DNA of 64,000 nucleotides from CAISKJ01 sp046351555 (GCA_046351555.1 JAXLYI010000033.1:1-64000); one strand, 5' to 3'. Shown: positions 9,141 through 20,200, numbered from the stretch's first letter. Numbers and translations are program-made. Notes: generated by a model from the sequence alone, not told the origin.

Positions 9141-12100
9141 TCACCGCGCGAACGTGAACGACCCCCGGCGGCGGTTGGAGTAGCGCGAGCTTACGCCGTT
9201 GCGCGAGCTGTGTTCGAATCGGCGCAGTCGCTCGCCGATAACGACCGTCACCGCGCCGCCCACCCCGCGCTGGATCAGCCCCGCGTGCACGGCGGCTTCG
9301 CACACCGACGACATCGTGGCGTAGGGCTCAGAGCCGACGGCGTTGCCCGACCCGTCGGCCGGACAGGAGAAGCGCAAGCGCTGCCCGACCTGGCGCGCCC
9401 AGGGCTCCGCGGTGGCGCCCCAGTCCGACGCGACCGCGCCCGCGGCGTCCTGCACGGTGGGCGCGGCGGCGGCAGGCGCCGGCGTTGGCGGTGCGTCGGG
9501 CACGTCTCGCAGAACGCAGTCGCCCGCGATCGCCTGCACGGGGGCGTGCTCCCCGCGACCGGTCATCGCGGCCACAACGAAGCGGTCGCCTCGCGTCACC
9601 ACGGCGCCCTCCCCGCCGCCTTCGAGCAGTCGGATCGCCGGGCCCTCCGCGCGAAGGTCGTCCCCGTAGGTGCGCGCCCACAGCGTGCGGGTCGCCGGTT
9701 CGCCCGACGCCGGCACGCGGAGCGACCAGGTGACGAGCCAGCCGGCGGGGAGCGGCGCGACGGCGGGAGAGACCTCCGAACCCCCCGCGGCGTCCGCGGT
9801 GTCGAGGCGCGTCGCCGGGCCGAGCGGCTGGCCGAAGGAGGCCCGGCGGGCGAAGACCGCGAAGGGGCTACGGTCGTCGCGGCGGGACGGGTGGTCGGCC
9901 AGGACGAACAGCAGGGCGTCGCCCTTCACCGCGAGGCTCGGGTCGTGTGAGGTGTTGGCGACCTCGAACTCCTGTACCGACCCGACGACCGCCAGCGACG
10001 CATCGAGCCACGCGAAATACACCGAGTGCCCGTAGTGGAACGCGAGCGCGTGCCCGCGGCCGGGGACCTCGACCGCGAGGGCGCCGGAAGGCGAGGCGTC
10101 TCCGCGGAGGGTCGAGAGGGGCGACTCCGCGGACGCCGCGCGTGCGACGCTGCGCGGGGCGTCGAGCTCGACGAGGGGGCGCGCCTCCGCGAGCGAGGCG
10201 CCCCGCGTCACGACGACCGAGACCTTCGGGAGGAAGGAGCCGTCGGGCCCGGCGTTCGCGTGTGCCGCGAGGACGAAGGGCCGGGTCGGGGAGAGCGGCC
10301 TGCAATAGTACGCGGCGCCCATCTCCTCCGGACGGACGCGAGAGGAGAGCGGCGACGGCCCGAAGAGCGGCACGGCGAGCGGCTGCGCGCCCTCCTCCGC
10401 CGCGAGGCCGCCGCGGGGCACCCACCACGTGCTCACGAAGTCGCCGCACCGAACGGACTCGCTGTCCTGCGTGCGGAGCACCTCGGCGAGCAATGTGCGG
10501 AGCGCGCCGCCCTCGTACACCGGCTGCACCCGCTGGACGGTCCGCGGCGACCAGTCGGCGTTGTGGTCACGCGGCGGGTCCTCGCCGTCGGGCATCTCGA
10601 TCAAGGCCCCGCGGAAATCGAGCCGCGCCACCGCGGAGTCGTCCGGCCCGTAGCGGTGCTGTCGGGGCACACGCCAGCCGACCGCCGCCTCCTCCCCCGA
10701 CCACGAGACGCGCAGGCCGGTGTTCGCGTCGCCCGCGCGGCCGATGACCGTCGGGGCGCCGGAGGTGACGGCGCACATCCGCGCCCGGGGCCGGGGGAGC
10801 ACCGTGGGGCGATCGACGCCGGCGTCGCGAGCCTCCGGCGCCCTCGAGCGGAAGTGGTAGACGCCCGCCGACGCGGCGGCCACCGTCATCGCGAGCGCGA
10901 CCCAGGGGGCGACCGAGGGGCCGCCCCCGCGGCGGTCGGAGGCGGGCAACGGAACCGGCGTCAGCGACGGTGGCTGCGGTGGGTAACCCTGGTACGAGGC
11001 GAACGGCGATGGCGCCAGGGGAGGAGCGAACGACGGCGACGAGGACGTCCGCGGGTCGCCGACCACCGGCGCCCCCACCAACGGCACGAGGGCCGCCGCG
11101 CGCGCCTCCGGGGTGGAGGTGCGCTCGAGCGCCGCGGCGTGCGAGCGGGCCGACGCGAAGGCCGCGTGCGGGGCCGTCCACAGCCACACCAGCGCGACGC
11201 CCGACCTGAGGTGCTCCGCGAGCGGCGCCCACGCGAGGTCCGCGGGTTCACCCGGCGCGAGCGGACGAACGCCGCTGACAACGCCCCGCTCACCGCCGGG
11301 GCGGAGGGGGTCGAGCGGCAGCGACGAGAGCCCGCCGAGCAACGCGACGCCGAGCGCGAGGTGGCCATCGGGCGCGCGCCCCGCCATCGCGCGCAAATAC
11401 GCGAGGGCCCGGCGCCACGCCGCGGGGTCGGACGCCTCGACCTGACCCCCGTACGCATCGAGCCAGTCGAGGGGGTAGCCCTTGCGGGCCTGCTCTTCGA
11501 GGCGGAGCGGGTCTTCACGGTAGAGTGCGACGAGGTCGGCCGGCGCGCGCACCGCCCGGTCTCGCTCACCCCACTCGACCACCATGCCCTGCGCGCCGAG
11601 CGCCCAGAGCAGCCCGTTGAGCCGCACGTCCGAGTCAGTCGAGCGCGCGGGGGCGGAGGCCAGCCAGCGGCGCGCCGCGTCGGGGTCTTGTTGAAAAAGC
11701 CACCCGAGCAGCCGCCCGTTGCGGGCGCAGGCCTTGAGCCCGTCCCACAACGGCGCCGCCCGCACCACCTCGCGCAGCGGCTCGAGGTCGCCCACCTCCT
11801 CGACACCTCCGCCCGCCCGCTGCACCTGCAACGCCCGGTCGCTCGCGTTGCGATAGACCCCGAACCAGAAGGCCACCCCCGGTCCCAGGCGCGCCAGCTC
11901 CGGGTCGCCGAGGCCGCGCCGCCACACCACGTCGGTGCGCGCCGGCGGCAGCGACTCGAGCCACACGGCGAGCCGCCCCTCGGCGGCCATCCGCATCGCC
12001 TCGCGCTGCGCAACCTCGCTCCCGAGGACGTGATCGGCCAGCTCGCGGGCGTCGCGGACGGCGCTCCCGGCAAGCATGAGCGGCACCCCGAGGCTCCACC

Positions 12101-13226
12101 CCAGCGCCTCCGCGTCGGCGGCGCCGCCCGGCGTCCGCAAGGCCAGCGCGTACTGCTCGGCGAAGCGCGCGGGCACCGCCTGCCCGTGCCATTGGAGCCA
12201 CGGGGCCAACACGCCGTCGCGGGCCAGGAGTTCCAGGTCGCCGGCCGCCGCCGGGTCGCGCATCAGCAGGTTGGCGAGCGCGGCCGGCTGGCGCAGGCGC
12301 GCCTGGCCCAGGCGCAGCTCGAGGCGGCCCAGCGCCCAGGCCACGCCGTGCACTGAGAGGGACGGCGCGTCGGCGCCCGCCCGCAGCCGCTGCTCGATGG
12401 CCTTGACGCGATCGACGATGGCGGCGTCGGCCTGGTGGGAGGCGAGCCAGCGCGACAGCTCCCCGCGCCGCAGGGCCTCGGCGCCCGCGGCCGGGTGGGC
12501 GAGCAGCGCCTCGGAGGCGGCGTCGAGGGTGGTGGGCGCGCCCGGCAGCGCGGGGCACGGCGTCCACGCGCGCGCCTCGGTGGCGAGGAGTTCGAAGCCC
12601 GCCGCGGCGGCGAAGGCACGGCCCTCCTCGGCGGTGAGGCCGTGACGGCGCGCCTCGTCGTCGACCTTGAGCAGGTCGGAGCCGTAGAGCCTGCGCGTCC
12701 TCGCGCCGGTGGCGGGGTCGACGGCGCCGTGGCGCTCGATCTCGGCGCGGAACCGCTCGGTCTGCCGCGCGCGCAGCTCGTTGGCGGCGGCGTGGGCGAG
12801 GCCGTCGCGGGCGCCCATGCGGCCGAGCGCGCGGTCGAGCGCGGCGCGGGCGCGGCGGACGCGGTCGCGCTTGAAGTGGGCGCCGCCGTCGCGGTCGGCG
12901 GCGGTGAGGTGGAGTTCGACCTCGGCGAGCCGCTCCTCGAGCTGACGTTGGGAGCGCGGGTTGCGCACGAGGTCGGCGCGGTCGTCGTTGGGGAACAGGA
13001 GCTCCAGCAGCGATGCGCCGTCGGGCGCGGCCGCGAGCGCGTCGAGCGTCTGGCCGACGAGCGCGACGTCGAGGGGCGGAGCGGTGGGCGGAGGTGGGGC
13101 GGCCGGCGGAGGCGGGACGGCGGCGGGCGCGGGCTCGAGGAAGCCGCCCGCCCGCGGGGCCGAGGGGGTCGTGGGCGCCGCGGGCCCCGCGGGTTCGAGG
13201 AAGCTCCGGGGTGGGTCTTCGGCCAC
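9141..13226 (-). CDS. Large one-pass membrane protein with W-L helical repeats and LCCL domain
   Basis: A 1,361-residue protein starting at GTG 13226. Residues 1-60 are Pro/Ala-rich with a doubled FLEPA motif. Residues ~80-740 are helical, with at least six segments of type G-x-L-x-x-W-L (near 257, 345, 420, 508, 588 and 678; for example SRWLASHQ, APWLQWHG, LGWLFQQD), a spacing of ~75-90 residues. One membrane segment lies at ~772-790 (VAPWVALAMTVAAASAGVYHF). The outer part, ~800-1265, looks beta-rich. Residues ~1275-1355 form an LCCL domain (SSVCEAAVHAGLI, then GGAVTVVIG), a fold better known from extracellular eukaryotic proteins. Topology is inferred as N-terminus inside, LCCL outside. It lies 25 bp after a small membrane-protein gene and is divergent from the tubulin/Hsp70 genes, which suggests a membrane arm of that cluster. 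Confidence 0.75.
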   Translation of the reverse strand: MAEDPPRSFLEPAGPAAPTTPSAPRAGGFLEPAPAAVPPPPAAPPPPTAPPLDVALVGQTLDALAAAPDGASLLELLFPNDDRADLVRNPRSQRQLEERLAEVELHLTAADRDGGAHFKRDRVRRARAALDRALGRMGARDGLAHAAANELRARQTERFRAEIERHGAVDPATGARTRRLYGSDLLKVDDEARRHGLTAEEGRAFAAAAGFELLATEARAWTPCPALPGAPTTLDAASEALLAHPAAGAEALRRGELSRWLASHQADAAIVDRVKAIEQRLRAGADAPSLSVHGVAWALGRLELRLGQARLRQPAALANLLMRDPAAAGDLELLARDGVLAPWLQWHGQAVPARFAEQYALALRTPGGAADAEALGWSLGVPLMLAGSAVRDARELADHVLGSEVAQREAMRMAAEGRLAVWLESLPPARTDVVWRRGLGDPELARLGPGVAFWFGVYRNASDRALQVQRAGGGVEEVGDLEPLREVVRAAPLWDGLKACARNGRLLGWLFQQDPDAARRWLASAPARSTDSDVRLNGLLWALGAQGMVVEWGERDRAVRAPADLVALYREDPLRLEEQARKGYPLDWLDAYGGQVEASDPAAWRRALAYLRAMAGRAPDGHLALGVALLGGLSSLPLDPLRPGGERGVVSGVRPLAPGEPADLAWAPLAEHLRSGVALVWLWTAPHAAFASARSHAAALERTSTPEARAAALVPLVGAPVVGDPRTSSSPSFAPPLAPSPFASYQGYPPQPPSLTPVPLPASDRRGGGPSVAPWVALAMTVAAASAGVYHFRSRAPEARDAGVDRPTVLPRPRARMCAVTSGAPTVIGRAGDANTGLRVSWSGEEAAVGWRVPRQHRYGPDDSAVARLDFRGALIEMPDGEDPPRDHNADWSPRTVQRVQPVYEGGALRTLLAEVLRTQDSESVRCGDFVSTWWVPRGGLAAEEGAQPLAVPLFGPSPLSSRVRPEEMGAAYYCRPLSPTRPFVLAAHANAGPDGSFLPKVSVVVTRGASLAEARPLVELDAPRSVARAASAESPLSTLRGDASPSGALAVEVPGRGHALAFHYGHSVYFAWLDASLAVVGSVQEFEVANTSHDPSLAVKGDALLFVLADHPSRRDDRSPFAVFARRASFGQPLGPATRLDTADAAGGSEVSPAVAPLPAGWLVTWSLRVPASGEPATRTLWARTYGDDLRAEGPAIRLLEGGGEGAVVTRGDRFVVAAMTGRGEHAPVQAIAGDCVLRDVPDAPPTPAPAAAAPTVQDAAGAVASDWGATAEPWARQVGQRLRFSCPADGSGNAVGSEPYATMSSVCEAAVHAGLIQRGVGGAVTVVIGERLRRFEHSSRNGVSSRYSNRRRGSFTFAR

Positions 13227-13251
13227 GGTGAACCTCGCGAACGGAGCGGGA

Positions 13252-13755
13252 CTACTTCACCTTGCTGTACACGAACGAGAGCAAGGCCGTGAGCGAGAAG
13301 GACGGCAGGAAGCCGAGGGCGAGGGCGCGGCCCAGCGGCTGGGTGCCGAGCGTGAGGTACACCGCGAGCTCCGCGCTGTTCATGCAGCGGGCCCAGACGT
13401 CGGAGCGCGCGGGGTCGAACCACACGAGCGCGGTGCCGAGGAGCGCGGCGACGGCCGCCGCCAACACGATCCGCTGCGCGTTGCCGCCGCCCACGAGCTT
13501 CTTGTGGAAGACGGCGAACAGCACGAGCCCGACGACGAGCGCGCCGAAGGTGTAGCCGCCGAGCGCGAGGTACGCGTCCCGGTTGGCCTGCTGGCAGACT
13601 TCCTGGGTCAGCCCGCCGACCGGAGGGAGCGGGGGAAGCTCGCCACCGCCCCCGGGTATCGGAGACGGCGCGGGTGGTGGAATCGCCGGTGGATCAGCCC
13701 CGCCCATGGTCTGCAAGAACACGCCATGCACGATCATGACAGGCGTGGATGTCAC
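13252..13755 (-). CDS. Small multi-pass membrane protein
   Basis: About 150-167 residues: a Pro/Gly-rich N-terminal tail, then hydrophobic segments at LGGYTFGALVVGLVLFAVF, IVLAAAVAALLGTALVWF, AVYLTLG and a C-terminal LGFLPSFSLTALLSFVY, consistent with three or four membrane helices. The start is uncertain: GTG 13755, ATG 13737 and ATG 13707 are all in frame and none has a clear ribosome-binding site. The family is not recognised. It is the first gene of the leftward arm, 25 bp ahead of the LCCL protein, and shares a 140-bp divergent control region with the tubulin-like gene. It probably forms a membrane subunit of the same assembly. Confidence 0.65.
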   Translation of the reverse strand: MTSTPVMIVHGVFLQTMGGADPPAIPPPAPSPIPGGGGELPPLPPVGGLTQEVCQQANRDAYLALGGYTFGALVVGLVLFAVFHKKLVGGGNAQRIVLAAAVAALLGTALVWFDPARSDVWARCMNSAELAVYLTLGTQPLGRALALGFLPSFSLTALLSFVYSKVK

Positions 13756-13768
13756 GCCTCAGACGAAA

Positions 13769-13806
13769 GCGTCAAGCGAATTGGCCTCCGCGAATTGGCT
13801 TGACGC
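13769..13806. promoter_or_regulatory. Palindromic operator-like element between the divergent arms
   Basis: A perfect 9-bp inverted repeat (GCGTCAAGC at 13769-13777 and GCTTGACGC at 13798-13806) encloses two direct copies of GCGAATTGGC (13776-13785 and 13790-13799). Each arm contains a TTGACG hexamer pointing outward, usable as a -35 box for the left or right operon. A second short inverted repeat, GGCGTG/CACGCC, lies at 13742-13759. The layout suits one regulator controlling both directions; the regulator itself is not evident nearby. Confidence 0.55.
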
Positions 13807-13893
13807 AGGCACGCGGGATCGGCTTTGAGTTACGCAACGTGGGCGTCCTGGTAGGCGCCTCGGCGGTTGTTCAGGGGATGTCGAGGGTTGAGG

Positions 13894-15357
13894 ATGAGCG
13901 ATCTCCTGGTGTGTGTGGGCGGCGGCGGGCAACACATCGCGCTCGCGATCGCGCGAATGGTTCGCCTTGGGGTCTGGCGTCGCGTGCCGAAGGTGGTGGT
14001 GCTCGACGCGGAGCAGACGGCGCCGCTCAACCAGCGCCTGCTGCACTTCTCCGCGCCGCGCGGCCAGCCCGGCACCGCCGGCGCGGCGGGCTCGACGCGC
14101 GCGCACCCCTTCGGCCGCTTCGACTTCAAGGCGCCCTTCGAGGTGCAGGGGCTCCCGGCGACATTTCGGGAGGTGTTCCTCGACAAGAAGACGCCGCTGG
14201 CGGAAGAGTTGTATGAACTCTTCTACCCGGAGATGGCCGACAAGGTGAACATCCACGTCGGGATGTTCGCGCAGCCGGCGGTGGGTGCGGCGATGTTCGC
14301 GGCGCGCGCGGCGAGCTTCCTCGACCCGGTGCTCACCGGCGGCATCCAGAGCTGTGAGAAGATCCTGGTGGCGGGGAGCATGGTGGGCGGCACGGGCGCG
14401 GGGATCCTCCACCTCCTCGTCGACTACCTCGCGCGCCATCAGGAGCGGAAGCAGAAGGACCTGCTCGGGGCCTTCCTGCTGCAGTGGTTCAGCTTGCCCG
14501 CGGAGGTCGCGAGCGCCGCCAACGACGTGACGCTCAACAACAGCGCCAACCACGGCGTCGACTACCTCGCGCGGCACACCTACCAGCGTCTCCGGCGGAC
14601 GATCCTCGTCGGGGCGAACAACGCCGCGGGCCCGCCCAAGTCCCACGCCGACGCGGCCAACGACGAGACGGTGAGCCTCTTCCCGCTTCTCGCAGCGTAC
14701 GGGCTGACGACCATCCGCGGGGACACCCTGTCGAAGGACGACCACGCGGTGTACGGGCTCACCACGGAGCCCGGCGACCCCAACTGCCGCTGGCTCCTCG
14801 CCGAGCGGTGGAACACGGGCGAGGAGGGCGAGTCGATCGGCGTGCGCTGGAAGGCCGCCCAGGTGGTCCAGCGCGCCGTTCGGGTGATCGTGGAGAACCG
14901 CACCGAGTTCGACGGGCTCACCGGCACGGGCGTGAAGGACAAGTGGGAGAAGCTCGGCGGCGGCTGGGAGTGGGGCAACGCGATCGCGAGCGCCGCGTCG
15001 CTCGCCGGGATGAGCCGCGGGGAGGAGCTCGCCCCCCAGGTGCTCAACGCCCTCGCGTCGCGGATGGCCGAGGTCGACTTCGTCACCTCGTGGCTCGACC
15101 AGCTCTTCGGCACGCCTTCGCTCGGCAACTTCGGCACGCAGCGCCTGATGGACCTCTCGTCGGCTCCGATGACCAAGCAGCTCGCCTTCGAGGTGCTCGC
15201 CACCTCGGTGGGCCCGGGCCGCGACGCCTTCAAGGTCTGGCACGGCTCCCGCGCGGGCACCGACGGCGCCTCCGGCGGCCTGAGCCCGGCCGCCGCCGCC
15301 GAGCGGATCGCGAGCATCATGGAAGAAGCCCTCGTCCGCGCCGTGACGACGGCCTGA
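13894..15357 (+). CDS. Tubulin/FtsZ-like GTPase (Tubulin_2-like)
   Basis: A 487-residue protein. Residues 6-21 form a glycine-rich Rossmann entry (VCVGGGGQHIALAIA). Residues 34-41 (VVVLDAEQ) match the strand that contacts the nucleotide. Residues 161-170 (GSMVGGTGAG) are the tubulin/FtsZ signature loop, followed by a long helix (ILHLLVDYLARH). It is longer than FtsZ and lacks the usual FtsZ C-terminal tail, so it fits the uncharacterised Tubulin_2 group better than a division protein. ATG 13894 lies just after GAGG. It is the first gene of the rightward arm and is followed after 23 bp by an unknown gene and then an Hsp70-like ATPase. GTP-driven assembly is inferred from the family only. Confidence 0.75.
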   Translation: MSDLLVCVGGGGQHIALAIARMVRLGVWRRVPKVVVLDAEQTAPLNQRLLHFSAPRGQPGTAGAAGSTRAHPFGRFDFKAPFEVQGLPATFREVFLDKKTPLAEELYELFYPEMADKVNIHVGMFAQPAVGAAMFAARAASFLDPVLTGGIQSCEKILVAGSMVGGTGAGILHLLVDYLARHQERKQKDLLGAFLLQWFSLPAEVASAANDVTLNNSANHGVDYLARHTYQRLRRTILVGANNAAGPPKSHADAANDETVSLFPLLAAYGLTTIRGDTLSKDDHAVYGLTTEPGDPNCRWLLAERWNTGEEGESIGVRWKAAQVVQRAVRVIVENRTEFDGLTGTGVKDKWEKLGGGWEWGNAIASAASLAGMSRGEELAPQVLNALASRMAEVDFVTSWLDQLFGTPSLGNFGTQRLMDLSSAPMTKQLAFEVLATSVGPGRDAFKVWHGSRAGTDGASGGLSPAAAAERIASIMEEALVRAVTTA

Positions 15358-15380
15358 GCAGCAACCGGGGATCCGCCGCC

Positions 15381-17232
15381 GTGAACCGATACTTCATCGT
15401 CCCCAACGTCGCCGCGCACGCGAAGACCTCGCGCGCCACCGTCGACCTCCAGTCACTCCAGAAGATCGCCCCCGCCCAGCTCCACTCGCAGTGCGTCCCG
15501 TCGCCCTACGCGCAGCCCGAGCTGATGGCCCACGTGCTCGCCGCGGAGACCGCTGCCGAGCCGCAGGAGGTGAAGCCCTCGGCCGTCCTCCGCCAGACAC
15601 GCGCGCGCTGGGAGACGCTGCTCCTGGGCGTGGTGCTCGGCAAGGTGTCGCTCCGCGTCGAGGCCCTCCAATCGCCGGAAGCAATGGGCTTCGGGCGGAT
15701 GCTCGCCGCCGCGCGCCTCGACGCGCGCTACCTCGGGGTGCTCCGCACGACGGAGCTCGGCGCGCACCCGTCCGGCCGCGAGTCGTGGGTGGTCGGCGCG
15801 CTCGACCCCGACTGCCTCTGCTGGGCGGCGCCGCGCGTCTCCGACGGCCAGTGGAGCGAGCTCGACACGCGCGTCGGCCGGGCCCACGACGAGCGGGCGG
15901 TCGCGCTCCAGGTGCTCCACGCGTGGCGCCAGGGGCTCGTCGACAAGGGGCTCTACGACGCGATGGCGGGCCCCGTCTGGATGCGCGCCCTCGACGCCCT
16001 GCTCGACGGCCTCGCGCCTCCCGACGCGGCGAAGGGCTCGGCGCTCCTCGCGACCTCGGTCGAGCTGGTGGGGCCCGCGACGCTCTCGGCGATGCGCGGC
16101 GAGGGGGCGCGCCCTCACGTCGGTCTACCTGCCGGTGCTGCGGCCGGGGCGGGAGCGGCAGATCCACCAGGTGATGATGTGGCCGGCAGCGCGCGCCGAG
16201 CAGGCGGGCGCGGCGGTAGAGTTCAAGGCCCCCGGGGCGCCGCCCTCGTGGCGCGTGACGATGGCGGCGGGCGCCGGTGACGCCTCGCCGCACGAGCAGC
16301 TCGCCGCGGGCGTCGGGCTCCTCCAGCGGGGCGACGGGCCCGAGGCGCCGCCCGACCGCAAGCTCCGGCTGCACGACGCGCCGGGGGCGCCGGGGTACAA
16401 GCGGCTGGTCTACGACCCTCTGCTGGCGACGGTGCTCGCCGCGCACGAGGCCAGCGGGCTGACGGTCTCCGAGTCGGACGCCGGGGTGTGCCCGGCGCTC
16501 TTCCCTGACACGATCCGCCTCGTCCGCCCGCTGCTGGTCGGGTCGAAGGGGCGCTCGGCCGCGCGCTACAGCGTCAACCTCGCGCAGTGGGAGCTGCCCC
16601 TCTTCGCGGAGCTCCTGCTCGAGGAGGTCGCCTCGCTCGCCGACCCGGCGCTCGACGATGACGAGCTGATGATCGCGCTGAGCGGGCCGCAGCCCCGGCT
16701 CACGCTGGTCGAGCGCGTGCGCGCGCCCGGCCGCCGCGACGAGCCCGCCGAGCTCCGCGCCCTGGGCGCCGCGCTGTGGGAGCTGTTCATCGGGGAGGCG
16801 CAGCTCGAGGGGGTGTCGGTGACGCGGCGGGCGGGCAAGGCGCTCGCCCTGTTGCCCGACCAGGCCAACGTGCGCTTCGACGACAACTTCCTCCGTGAGC
16901 TCCGCCTTCCGAATGACGTCCGCGCGTCTCAGATCGCCGACGAGGCCTACCCCGCCCGCGTCTGGCGCCGCCGCGCGACCCTGCAGCGCTTCGCGAAGAC
17001 GTGGGCGGCGCGTTGGGATCACGCCGGGGGCGCCGCATCCCCGGGCGACGCGGTCGGCGCGGTCGCGGCGACGTGCTTCGCGCGCTGGGTCGCGCGGGTC
17101 TGCTCGGGCGGCGCGCTGCGCGAGGGGGGCCGCGCGTCGGAGGTGGTGCAGGGCGCGATCCACCTCGTGCCCAACGAGGTCGTCATCCCGGTGCTGCGAG
17201 ATTGCTACCCGCGCGAGAGGGGGTCCCGCTGA
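15381..17232 (+). CDS. Unknown protein of the tubulin/Hsp70 cluster (one frameshift)
   Basis: Reading starts at GTG 15381 (MNRYFIVPNVAAHAKTSRAT) and proceeds ~240 residues. It changes frame at a run of five G (16103-16107) and continues as RALTSVYLPVLRPGRERQI to the stop at 17232, about 616 residues in sum. The two halves join smoothly if one G is removed, so a sequence error is plausible. No known domain is recognised. It is a mixed alpha/beta protein with no signal or membrane segment, probably cytoplasmic. Its stop overlaps the ATG of the next gene (TGATG), indicating coupling to the Hsp70-GYF protein, and it lies 23 bp after the tubulin-like gene. It may be an assembly partner of either. 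Confidence 0.65.
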
Positions 17233-20200
17233 TGGGCGCTTCGAAATGCAAGGAGTGCGGCTTCAACCTGGAGTCGCTGCCGATGCAGCTCCCGGCGTCG
17301 CGCACGCAGCCGCACGGGCCGCCCACGGGCCTCGCGCTGCACTGCCCGATGTGCGGGGAATCGGTGCCCGAGGTGCTCGCCGACCGCGGGTACTTCTGGC
17401 GCGCGAGCGAGGAGGTGTACCGGTACTGGGTCGAGGGCCACTCGCCGCGCGATGAGAAGAAGGACCTCTTCAGCGTGCCCATCGGCGACGCGGGGCGCTT
17501 CGAGCTGAAGTTCCCGAAGCCGGCGCGGCCGCTGGGGACGTTGGAGATCTGCCACATCGCGGTGCCGTGCTTCGCGGACGGCGACACGCTCCAGGTGCCG
17601 ACGCTGCCGGTGCGGGAGGAGTACCTCGACTGCCTCGACGAGGAGGCGCTCCGCAGGGCGCGCGAGGGCGATCGGTCGCAGGGGTGGGCCTTCGGCCAGC
17701 TCAAGCGCGTCGACAACAAGATGGTCTACGTGTCGGAGATCCCCTACCGGAATTTCTCCCGCGAGCACTGGCGGAAGAACCGGCCCATCACGCTCGTGAA
17801 CTCCGGCCACCAGGTGGGCGGCGTGCAGGCCTTCCCTGGGGTGTTCGTCCGCCACTGGCCCAACGTGAACAACGTCCGCTGGCGGCTCCACCTGGTGTCC
17901 TTCGGCGCGGACCCCGACGCGGCGCCGCTGGTCCGGGACCACGCATGGACGGTGCGCGCGCTGATCCCGAGGCTGGCCGACGGCGGCCGGGTCGAGCTCG
18001 AGAACGAGCCCATGCGGGTGGTGGAGGTCCCGGCGGTGAAGCCCGGCGCGCGGCTCTCCACGGTGTCTTGCGACGGCAAGCCCGACGACCGTAAGCGCGA
18101 CAACAACCGCCCGGCGTGGATCTCCGTGAGCGTCGACGGGCGCGGCGGCGGGCTCTTCGCCGTGGCCCGCGCGACCGCCGAGGAGCCGCAGGCACCCGCG
18201 CTCGTCTTCGGCCTGGATTTCGGGACGACCAACACCGTGCTGGCGGCCGCCGCGAGCGACGGGAAGGTCGAGACCGTGAAACCCGAGTCGGGCGGTCGGT
18301 CGTGCACCCGGTGGGTCTTCGGCCGCGCGGCCGTGGACGACCCGCTCGACCTGTGGCCGGCGGCGCCGTGGGCTGGCCCCCACCATGACCTGCTCCCGAG
18401 CGAGCTCATGGCCGCGCGCACCTGGGGTGAGGTCGCGACCAATCCCGCGCAGATCGCAGCGATGAAGCTCGGCGTCGACCTGGGCGTGCCGCTGCGCCTC
18501 TGGTCGCAGGGCAACGCCTTGCCGCCGGGGGCTGCGCAGCGCATCCTGGGGGACTTCAAATGGGAGCGCGCGGTGCGCGAGCGCCACGACGGCGCCGGTC
18601 TCGCGACGCACTTGCCGCAGATCCAGGCGCGCTTCCTCGAGCAGGCCGTGCTGACGGCGGCGGCCTGGAAGCTCGCCAACGGTCGGGCCTACCCGAACCA
18701 GGTGATGGTCAACTACAGCTACCCGCCGGCGTTCACGCGGGGCGACCTCGAGGTGCTCAAGCAGGCCGCGGCGCTGGCGGGTGCGCGCGTCGCCGACAGC
18801 CTCGGGCTCGACTGGAGCGGGCAGGGCGCGAGGCCCGTGGAGTTCACGCTCGGGCCGGACGAGGCGCAGGCCGCCATCCTCGGGGCGCAGCCCAACCGGA
18901 TGTTCACGGTGTTCGTCGACATCGGCGGCGGCTCGCTCGAGGTGCTGGTCGAGGACACGCTCGCGGTGGAAGGGCAGTTCGGCCACGCGGGCATGCAGAC
19001 CGAGGTGGTGAGCAATTCGGTGTACTTCGGCGGCGGGGTGTACCTGCGCTCCCTGGTGCGGGGCGAGAAGACGTGCTCGTACGGCGACTACACCACCCTC
19101 GCGGCGCAGGTGCGCAACTTCCCCAACGGCCGGGCGCTCCTCCGCGCGCAGAACCTCTTCAAGCCCAACCGCGTCGACGTCGCGCGCAAGCGCGCCGCGG
19201 TGTACGGTCAGGCCGTAGCGGATTACGTCGCGCGCCTCCTCGCCGGCGTGTGCCTCGAGCACGGCTACCAGCACGGCGCCGGGGCCGGCGCCGGTCGCCC
19301 GCTCAACCTCTCCCGCAACCGCCTCTTCCTCCACCACAACGGCGCGTGGCAGCTCGGGGAGGACCACGCCGGCGGACGCCGCGTGCTCTTCACGCTCATG
19401 CTGCTCGGCAACGGATGGAACACCGTGGAGGTCGCGCTCCGCGAGGGCATGGGGATGACGCTCGAAGACCACTTCGGCACGCTCGTCCGCCAACGGCTCC
19501 AGCAGATCCTCCGCGCCGAGGGCACCCTCGCCGCCCGGATCGGCGACGGCCGCGTCACCCTCGCCGACCTCGAGTTCCACGTCGAGTGCCCCTCGATCGT
19601 CGGGGTCGGCGAGGGCAAGGTGCTCCACCGCAAGGCCGCGGTCGCCTCCTCCCTCGTCACCCCGAAGAAGACCTCGAGCGACACCAAAGACCACCGCCGC
19701 GGCGTCGTCGGACTCGAGGTCAACGTCAACGGGCGTGTGGTGCCCTGGCATCGCCCGTGGGGCGCGGCCCAGCGCCTCGTCCCGGGCGACCACCCCAAGC
19801 GGAAGGCCCCTCCGCCTCTGTTGCCGGTCGTCGTGTCTCCGACGGCCTCTGCAGCTCCGGCGACAGGCTCCACCCCCCCGGCCACTGCTTCCACACCGCC
19901 GACGCCGCCGAGCGCGCTGACGTCTTCGATCCCGGCGACGGTGGCCGCCGGCCCGCCTCCGCGTGCGCCGTGGTACCTCGGCGACGCCGAACCCCCCTCC
20001 GGCCCCTTCACGCTCGCCCAGCTCGTCGAGCGCGCCCTCACCGGGCGTGACGCCGCGGCCGCCGGGCGCGTCGAGGCGTGGCGCCAGGGCATCGACTGGA
20101 CGCCCCTCGAGCGCGTGCCGGAGGCGGTGGCCGAGCTCGCGATGCGCACGGCCGCGCCGGCCGGCCCGCCCCCGCGGCCGCTCTGGTTCGTCGCGGAGGC

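Noticed and set aside
13894..15357. Cell-division ftsZ
   Set aside because: Tubulin signature present, but length, lack of the FtsZ tail and the absence of division genes argue against it.
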